Origin: Caldilineaceae bacterium SB0662_bin_25
GTDB lineage: Bacteria; Chloroflexota; Anaerolineae; Caldilineales; Caldilineaceae
Length of the DNA stretch: 39,111 bases
Reading direction: 5' to 3'
Assembly: GCA_009840225.1 (NCBI GenBank)
Contig: VXOE01000230.1
Coordinates: forward strand, 1 to 39,111
The notes under the pieces were generated by a model. That model was given only the letters and a program-made list of their open reading frames with translations, was not told the origin of the DNA and did not search any database. Below are positions 32,219-39,111 of this stretch, one piece after another; within the stretch, counting starts at the first letter, position 1, and each line of letters starts with the position of its first letter. The position numbers and the translations under genes were made by a program.

Positions 32219-32260
32219 CTACATATTGTATCTCCCAGGGTTATATGATACAGTATGTAG
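32219..32260 (+). promoter_or_regulatory. nrdR operator/promoter candidate
   Basis: CTACATATTGTATC (32219-32232) and GATACAGTATGTAG (32247-32260) form a 14-bp inverted repeat with one mismatch and a 14-bp spacer. Each arm contains an ACA-N3-TGT core like NrdR boxes, with centres about 29 bp apart (31-32 is usual). TTGTAT (32226) and TACAGT (32249) are 17 bp apart and could form the promoter, so a bound repressor would cover both boxes. Confidence 0.5.
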
Positions 32261-32390
32261 GCTGTTCCCCGAACGAAGAACGGCCCAGTAAAGTTGTCGA
32301 AGGGCACCGAACTGAACCCGTCTGAACGGGAATCAAGTGGGGGAACCGCGCTCCCTAAAACAGCCACGCCGACTGCTCGGGAGACGGACA

Positions 32391-32867
32391 ATGCAGTGTC
32401 CTCATTGCGGACATGGCAAACACCAGGTAATCGATACTCGCGATAGAGGGGAGACGGTCCGTCGTCGCCGTAAGTGCCTGGATTGCGAGCAGCGCTTCAC
32501 AACCTATGAACATGTCGCCCCCAGCCTGCTCGTCTCTAAACGGGACGGCCACCGTGAACCGTTCGATTCCCAGAAGCTGCTTGCCGGCATCCGTATCGCC
32601 TCGGTCAAACGGCCCGTCAGCAGCGAGCGCATGCAGAGTATTGTCAAGTACGTCGAAGAGCGAATCCAGCGCTTAGGCCGCGCGGAGGTCACAAGCGAAA
32701 TGATCGGCAATCTTGTGCTGGACCAACTGGCCGACGTAGATCAGGTGGCCTATATACGTTTCGCAAGCGTCTACCTGGACTTTGGCGATCTCAGTGAAAT
32801 CCGATCCGAAGTTGACCGGCTTATGGGACGCAGCGACCAGGAAGGTGACACAGACGGACGGCCATAA
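32391..32867 (+). CDS. nrdR: Transcriptional repressor NrdR
   Basis: NrdR is a zinc-ribbon, ATP-cone repressor of ribonucleotide reductase genes, 158 residues. Cys3, Cys6, Cys29 and Cys32 form the ribbon (MQCPHCGH, then [13 protein letters not shown]). The ATP-cone domain starts near residue 46 ([21 protein letters not shown]), where dATP/ATP sensing occurs. The ORF opens at 32337, but the family starts at MQCPHC, and that ATG has GGGAG seven bases upstream. nrdJ lies 145 bp downstream, fitting direct control of that gene. Confidence 0.96.
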   Translation: MQCPHCGHGKHQVIDTRDRGETVRRRRKCLDCEQRFTTYEHVAPSLLVSKRDGHREPFDSQKLLAGIRIASVKRPVSSERMQSIVKYVEERIQRLGRAEVTSEMIGNLVLDQLADVDQVAYIRFASVYLDFGDLSEIRSEVDRLMGRSDQEGDTDGRP

Positions 32868-32898
32868 GCGCAAAACCGACCGGCAGCAGAGACCGAAA

Positions 32899-32927
32899 TT
32901 GACCTCTTAGATCTTTTGTTCTATTAT
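32899..32927 (+). promoter_or_regulatory. nrdJ promoter
   Basis: TTGACC (32899-32904) and TATTAT (32922-32927) are separated by exactly 17 bp in the nrdR-nrdJ gap. Transcription would start near 32934, leaving a leader of about 80 nt, too short for a full cobalamin riboswitch. Confidence 0.7.
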
Positions 32928-33012
32928 TGAACTTATTGCTGCTTCCTGTCGTCCTACTGCTCACTAGCACGAATTCATTCCCGCTTATCATCTTTTTCTA
33001 AGGAGTATCCCC

Positions 33013-35583
<2,571 letters not shown>

Positions 35584-35590
35584 TCCCTAC

Positions 35591-35623
35591 AGTGGCTCGC
35601 GGCCTCCAACGCCGCGAGCCACT
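35591..35623. terminator. Shared hairpin between convergent nrdJ and methyltransferase
   Basis: A 13-bp perfect stem (AGTGGCTCGCGGC and its complement) with a 7-nt loop starts 7 bp after the nrdJ stop. It touches the stop codon of the converging methyltransferase gene. It lacks a T-run on either strand but is strong enough to act as a bidirectional barrier or mRNA end. Confidence 0.6.
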
Positions 35624-36408
35624 CACCTCTTCCGCGCGATGAAGATCAGCCGCTCGCTGTCGAATCGATAGGGGCTGCCGTCGAAGTCGCCGTACAGTTC
35701 ATCCACCGCAAACCCTGCCTGTTCCAGGAGCATAGCGCCCTCGTCGGGCCACCAGAAGCGCAGCGGAAAGGACAGCCGCGTCTGCGCGTTGCGCCCGTCA
35801 GGAAACACCTCCTCGTAGACGAAGACCGTCTCTTGCAGTTGCCGGGCCGCGTCCACGTAACGGGTCGACCATTTCAACACCGTCGCCCCGCTTTCCCCGT
35901 CCTCCCACCAGTCCGCCAGCTCCTGCACTCCCGCTATCGCCTCCAGGTAGGCCACGTCCGGGTTGAACAGATCGATCAGCAGCAGACCACCCGCGCGCAG
36001 ATGGCGCTGCGCACACTGCAGCGCCTTCAACTGCCCGGCCTGGGTCGTCACGTGCATCAGCGTATTGCTGACCACGAAGGCGAAGTCAATCTCCTTCTCC
36101 GCCAGCTCGAAACGGGTCATATCCGCCTGCACCAGCCTGACCGTCCGCGAGCCGTCTGCCGCTGTCTCGGACGCATGGCCCTGCTTCGCCAGCTTGCGGC
36201 GGGCGATCGCCAGCAGTGCCGCGCTCGTGTCGACTCCAATAACATGACAGCCGTCCTCCACCAGGGGAAGCAGCACGCGGCCTGTGCCGCAGCCAAGCTC
36301 CAGCACAACGCGGCCGGCCGCACGCGCCGTCTTCAGGACGAGCGGAATGTCATCTCTGTAGTCGCGGTAGTCGCCGTCGTAGAAACGGGCAAATCCATCG
36401 AAATCCAT
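35623..36408 (-). CDS. Class I SAM-dependent methyltransferase
   Basis: This 261-residue protein is a Rossmann-fold methyltransferase of the Methyltransf_25 kind. Motif I is LELGCGTGR at 36-44, an acidic residue at the end of strand 2 appears in GVDTSAALL, and VQADMTRFELAEKEIDFAFV covers motifs II-III. The C-terminal half contains RFWWPDEGAMLLEQAGF, common in small-molecule methyltransferases. The substrate is unknown. The ORF track starts at 36750, but the first 114 residues cross the greA promoter and are not protein-like. The ATG at 36408 begins MDFDGFARFYD, the usual family start. No Shine-Dalgarno sequence is evident. Confidence 0.8.
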   Translation of the reverse strand: MDFDGFARFYDGDYRDYRDDIPLVLKTARAAGRVVLELGCGTGRVLLPLVEDGCHVIGVDTSAALLAIARRKLAKQGHASETAADGSRTVRLVQADMTRFELAEKEIDFAFVVSNTLMHVTTQAGQLKALQCAQRHLRAGGLLLIDLFNPDVAYLEAIAGVQELADWWEDGESGATVLKWSTRYVDAARQLQETVFVYEEVFPDGRNAQTRLSFPLRFWWPDEGAMLLEQAGFAVDELYGDFDGSPYRFDSERLIFIARKR

Positions 36409-36454
36409 GCGGTCGCGTGACAGGCTCGGTTGGTGGACAGGTACACTGTGATTT

Positions 36455-36482
36455 CCCGATATCGGGAGAGCCCCGATTTCGG
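36455..36482 (-). promoter_or_regulatory. Twin CCCGATATCGGG-type operators
   Basis: CCCGATATCGGG (36455-36466) is a perfect palindrome. CCCGATTTCGG (36472-36482) is a close second copy starting 17 bp later. They lie 47-75 bp upstream of the methyltransferase start, a usual place for a repressor or activator site. Confidence 0.45.
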
Positions 36483-36580
36483 TCCTTTTTGGAGAAGCTG
36501 ACTGCGGGTCCCAGTGTAATTCCTCTATGGTTGCCGTAAATGTAACCCCGTTCAGGGATGTACAACAACTGTTCACCGGG

Positions 36581-36609
36581 TTTGCATTCTGCCAGAATTC
36601 AGCTATAAT
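36581..36609 (+). promoter_or_regulatory. greA promoter
   Basis: TTTGCA (36581-36586) and a perfect TATAAT (36604-36609) are 17 bp apart. Transcription would begin near 36616, with a leader of about 140 nt. greA and lysS can both be read from it. Confidence 0.75.
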
Positions 36610-36624
36610 CGTATCAGATCGAGA

Positions 36625-36648
36625 GCCGACCTGACGATCCGGGTCGGC
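36625..36648 (+). promoter_or_regulatory. Hairpin at the start of the greA leader
   Basis: GCCGACC and GGTCGGC pair exactly around a 10-nt loop, about 10 nt after the predicted start site, and are followed by GTTTACTTT. The stem could be a pause or partial attenuator, or simply stabilise the 5' end. Confidence 0.45.
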
Positions 36649-36755
36649 GTTTACTTTCCAGAGGTCGCTGCTGAGGACGGCAGATCTACACGCCCTTGAC
36701 CGCGTCCTCTCTATTTGTGTGAAGGATATTCCCCCGCAACCAGCGAGCAAGAACT

Positions 36756-37229
36756 ATGAGTGAAAGTCCTGTCTATCTGACCCAAAGCGGCCTCGAGGCT
36801 CTGCGAGAGGAGTTGGCGTATCTTGTCGGTGAAAGGCGGCAACAGATCGCCCAGCAGATCGCCGAAGCCAAGGCCGAAGGCGACTTGCGAGAAAACGCCG
36901 GCTATGACGAAGCCAAAAATGCCCAGGCCTTTGTCGAAGGGCGCATCAGGGAACTCAAGGTCAAGATCCACAACGCGCAGATCATCGACGATACCCAGAC
37001 GCCCGATGACCAGGTCGCCCTGGGCCGCAGTGTTGTCGTCAGAGAAAACGGCTATGACGCTGAAGAGATCTACACCATCGTCGGCTCGACTGAAACCGAT
37101 CCCAGCAACGGGCGTATCAGCAACGAGAGCCCTATCGGCAAGGCGTTGATCGGCCGGACGGCAGGAGACGTTGTGCGCGTCGATGCGCCGGCTGGCGAAA
37201 TCGAGTTCGAGATCGTCCGCGTCGAATAA
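36756..37229 (+). CDS. greA: Transcription elongation factor GreA
   Basis: GreA enters the RNA polymerase secondary channel and stimulates cleavage of backtracked transcripts, 157 residues. The N-terminal coiled coil carries the tip motif GDLRENAGYDEAKN, keeping the Asp and Glu that position the catalytic metal. The C-terminal FKBP-like domain ends with SPIGKALIGRTAGD and EIEFEIVRVE. Length is normal. The ATG has only a weak ribosome-binding site. lysS starts 56 bp after it, suggesting one operon. Confidence 0.97.
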   Translation: MSESPVYLTQSGLEALREELAYLVGERRQQIAQQIAEAKAEGDLRENAGYDEAKNAQAFVEGRIRELKVKIHNAQIIDDTQTPDDQVALGRSVVVRENGYDAEEIYTIVGSTETDPSNGRISNESPIGKALIGRTAGDVVRVDAPAGEIEFEIVRVE

Positions 37230-37285
37230 CCAGCCCCATTCTGCCCGTTACCCTGCCGCGACCCAGGCTGCCAGGAACAGGTACT

Positions 37286-38866
37286 GTGACAGACGCCAGC
37301 GAACTGTTCGCCCCGGAAAACCTGAGCGACCAGGAACAGAGCCGCCTCCAGAAACTGGACGCCCTGCGCGCCCGCGGGATCGACCCCTACCCGGCGCGTG
37401 TAAGCCGCTCCCATACAATCGCCGCCGCCCGCGCCCTCTATGACGAAGGCGCCGACGAGCTGCCGGTCGTCTCCGTGGCCGGCCGTCTCAAGCGCATCCG
37501 CGTGATGGGCAAGGTCAGCTTCGCCGACCTCGACGACGGCAGCGCGCAGATCCAGCTCTTCATCCAGCGCGACAGCCTGCCCGACGGCTGGTACAACGAA
37601 GTCTGGAAGCGTCTCATCGATCTCGGCGACTTCATCAGGGCCAGCGGTCCCCTCTCGGTCACCCGCAGCGGCGAGCTGAGCATAGCTGTCCAGGAGATCA
37701 CCTTCCTGGCCAAAGCCCTCAAACCGATGCCGGACAAATGGCACGGCGTGCGCGATCCCGAAGTCCGCTACCGGCGGCGCTATGTGGATCTGCTGGCCAA
37801 TGACGATGCGCGCAAGCTCTTTCGCGACCGGGCCGTGGTCGTACGCGCCCTGCGTACCTACCTCGACGACGCCGGCTTCCTCGAAGTCGAGACGCCGATC
37901 CTGCAACCGCTCTACGGCGGCGCGGCCGCACAGCCCTTCGTCACCCACCACAACCAGCTCCACCAGGACCTCTACCTGCGCATCAGCTTCGAGCTCTACT
38001 TGAAGCGGCTGATCGTCGGCGGCTTTCCCGCCGTCTACGAGATCGGACGCGACTTCCGCAACGAAGGCGTCAGCTTCAAGCACAATCCGGAGTTCACCCA
38101 GCTGGAGTTCTACGAGGCCTACGTCGACTACGAAGACGTCATGCGGCGCACCGAGGAGATGGTCGCCTTCACCGCCGAACAGGTGACCGGCAGCCCCGCT
38201 GTCACCTGGCAGGAGCACACCATCGACTTTACACCGCCCTGGCCGCGCGTTCCTCTCCGCCAGGCCATCCTCGACGCATCCGGCATCGACTACGAACAGT
38301 TCACCGATGCCGGCAGCCTGCGTGCCGAGATGCGCAGCCGCAGCATCGAAGCCGCCGCCGAGGACAACTGGGGCCAGCTCGTCGACCAGCTTCTCTCCAA
38401 GTTCTGCGAACCCAAGCTGATTCAGCCCACCTTTCTCGTCGACTACCCGCGCGAAGTCAGCCCGCTCGCCAAAGGCATGCCGGACAATGAGCGCCTGGTT
38501 GAGCGCTTCGAAGGCTTCGCCGCCGGCATGGAGCTTTGCAACGCCTTCACCGAGCTGAACGATCCCGTCGACCAGCTGCAGCGCTTCCTCGACGAAAACT
38601 ACCGCGCCGCGCAAGGCGACGAAGAAGCCCACCCGGTCGACATCGACTACGTCGAAGCGCTCAGCTACGGCATGCCGCCCACCGGCGGCTTCGGCATGGG
38701 CATCGATCGCCTCACCATGCTGCTCACGGACCGCGACACGATCCGCGAGGTCATCCTCTTCCCCCACCTGCGCGAAATCGACGAAAGTTCTCAGCCGGAC
38801 GCCACCCCTGACGCTCAGGAGCCGGCCGCAGCAGTCGCGCTACCCGCTGGCGACACCGGCGCATAG
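37286..38866 (+). CDS. lysS: Lysine--tRNA ligase (class II)
   Basis: Class II lysyl-tRNA synthetase, 526 residues. An N-terminal OB fold for anticodon binding (VAGRLKRIRVMGKVSFADL) precedes the catalytic core. Motif 1 is near FLEVETPILQP, motif 2 is FRNEGVSFKHNPEFTQLEF, and motif 3 is GFGMGIDRLTMLL. The usual GGAxARPF is GGAAAQPF here and the PELYLKRL text is SFELYLKRL, small departures from the common form. The last 25 residues are an Ala/Pro-rich tail. The start is a GTG with AGGAACAGG upstream. Confidence 0.96.
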   Translation: MTDASELFAPENLSDQEQSRLQKLDALRARGIDPYPARVSRSHTIAAARALYDEGADELPVVSVAGRLKRIRVMGKVSFADLDDGSAQIQLFIQRDSLPDGWYNEVWKRLIDLGDFIRASGPLSVTRSGELSIAVQEITFLAKALKPMPDKWHGVRDPEVRYRRRYVDLLANDDARKLFRDRAVVVRALRTYLDDAGFLEVETPILQPLYGGAAAQPFVTHHNQLHQDLYLRISFELYLKRLIVGGFPAVYEIGRDFRNEGVSFKHNPEFTQLEFYEAYVDYEDVMRRTEEMVAFTAEQVTGSPAVTWQEHTIDFTPPWPRVPLRQAILDASGIDYEQFTDAGSLRAEMRSRSIEAAAEDNWGQLVDQLLSKFCEPKLIQPTFLVDYPREVSPLAKGMPDNERLVERFEGFAAGMELCNAFTELNDPVDQLQRFLDENYRAAQGDEEAHPVDIDYVEALSYGMPPTGGFGMGIDRLTMLLTDRDTIREVILFPHLREIDESSQPDATPDAQEPAAAVALPAGDTGA

Positions 38867-38881
38867 CCTGCAAGCCAGGCT
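38865..38881 (+). terminator. Hairpin at the lysS stop
   Basis: AGCCTG-CAAGC-CAGGCT overlaps the lysS TAG stop codon and is followed by TTCCC. It is a short stem with a poor T-run, so it is a weak terminator candidate. Confidence 0.35.
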
Positions 38882-38942
38882 TCCCAACCGCTTTCCCCGG
38901 AAATCATCACCCAAATCCTCCATAGATCGACCGACCGCGGAT

Positions 38943-38973
38943 GCATCCCAACATGGGGATGCACAGTCGCATA
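38943..38973. repeat. Interspersed GGGATGCAC repeat, copy 2
   Basis: GCATCCC-AACATG-GGGATGC is a perfect 7-bp inverted repeat. The following ACAGTCGCATA extends the match to the copy at 233-260. It is in non-coding DNA after lysS. Confidence 0.55.
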
Positions 38974-39037
38974 CCTCTGGAAGAAACCAGGCCACGGTCA
39001 GTTCACTTTCCAATTGCCTGCAAATGAAGAGGTGTTT

Positions 39038-39111
39038 CTCACTACTCTCTCCTCGCCTTTGGGCGGTCGGGCCTAGTCGGCCCTCCCTTGTGCGGGGGCG
39101 GAGCCCCCGCA
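39038..39111. repeat. Double-hairpin interspersed repeat, copy 2
   Basis: From CTCACTACTCT to the window end this closely matches 9715-9794. It has hairpin 1 GGGCC-TAGTC-GGCCC (39069-39083) and hairpin 2 TGCGGGGGC-GGA-GCCCCCGCA (39091-39111), the latter a perfect 9-bp stem. The window ends exactly at the last paired base, so the element may continue. Confidence 0.7.

Larger units (their letters stand above)
31955..32390. other. ftsZ-nrdR intergenic region
   Basis: This 436 bp gap holds the ftsZ terminator (31991-32024), a second short terminator-like hairpin (32093-32111) and a candidate nrdR promoter/operator (32219-32260). The ORFs crossing it are not coding. Confidence 0.7.
36409..36755. 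other. Methyltransferase-greA divergent region
   Basis: This 347 bp gap carries twin CCCGAT-type palindromes near the methyltransferase, then the greA promoter and a leader hairpin. A minus-strand TTTACG and TACACT pair 16 bp apart near 36506-36533 could be the methyltransferase promoter, but it is weak. Confidence 0.6.

Noticed and set aside
32868-33012. Cobalamin riboswitch before the B12-dependent nrdJ
   Set aside because: Only about 80 nt of leader would follow the predicted promoter, and no B12-box-like conserved text was seen. This is too short for the usual element of about 200 nt.
36409-36750. N-terminal 114 residues of the methyltransferase ORF
   Set aside because: This part overlaps the greA promoter and the twin palindromes and precedes the usual family start MDFDGFARFYD. 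It is treated as non-coding.
37070-38767. 565-codon minus-strand ORF opposite lysS and greA
   Set aside because: It spans two confirmed genes in antisense. The translation is Val/Glu/Ala/Asp-rich, a typical shadow frame.

Overview
The window reads as chromosomal DNA of a GC-rich bacterium, probably a Chloroflexota member and perhaps of the Caldilineales/Anaerolineae type. That placement is an inference from gene content and protein style: a large coiled-coil insertion in RpoC, an NDSIAT-type MurD, a B12-dependent ribonucleotide reductase next to nrdR, and many GC-rich interspersed repeats. No rRNA or tRNA gene is visible and no database search was possible.

Layout. (1) 1-9120: rpoB-rpoC on the minus strand, ending in a perfect palindromic terminator. 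(2) 9121-10525: a 1.4 kb divergent control region. It holds a consensus promoter for rpoBC with a long repeat-bearing leader, an interspersed double-hairpin repeat, and the mraZ promoter followed by three 10-bp-spaced TGGG-type MraZ boxes. (3) 10526-30137: a long plus-strand division and cell-wall (dcw) cluster: mraZ, rsmH, ftsL-like, ftsI, murF, mraY, murD, ftsW, murG, two CvpA-like membrane proteins, murC, a small P-loop kinase, murB, ddl, ftsQ, ftsA. murE is absent from its usual place between ftsI and murF. (4) 30138-31954: a 641 bp regulatory stretch with a 33-bp direct repeat and a sigma70-type promoter, then ftsZ with its own terminator. (5) 32219-35583: nrdR behind a 14-bp inverted repeat that may be its operator, then nrdJ with its own near-consensus promoter. 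(6) 35623-38866: a convergent class I methyltransferase, then greA and lysS on the plus strand.

How the genes work together. The dcw block encodes the cytoplasmic path from UDP-MurNAc to lipid II (MurC, MurD, MurF, MurB, Ddl, MraY, MurG). It also encodes the septal synthase pair FtsW/FtsI, the divisome scaffold FtsL/FtsQ, and the FtsZ ring with its membrane tether FtsA. MraZ and RsmH head the cluster as regulator and rRNA modifier. rpoBC, greA, lysS and nrdR/nrdJ are core transcription, translation and DNA-precursor functions.

Most of the window is conserved housekeeping DNA. The least explained parts are the two CvpA-like proteins and the kinase inside the dcw cluster, a threefold repeat inside an RpoB insertion, and at least three families of short repeats. 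One of those families lies inside coding sequence at gene ends. I see no CRISPR array, transposase, prophage or defence system.
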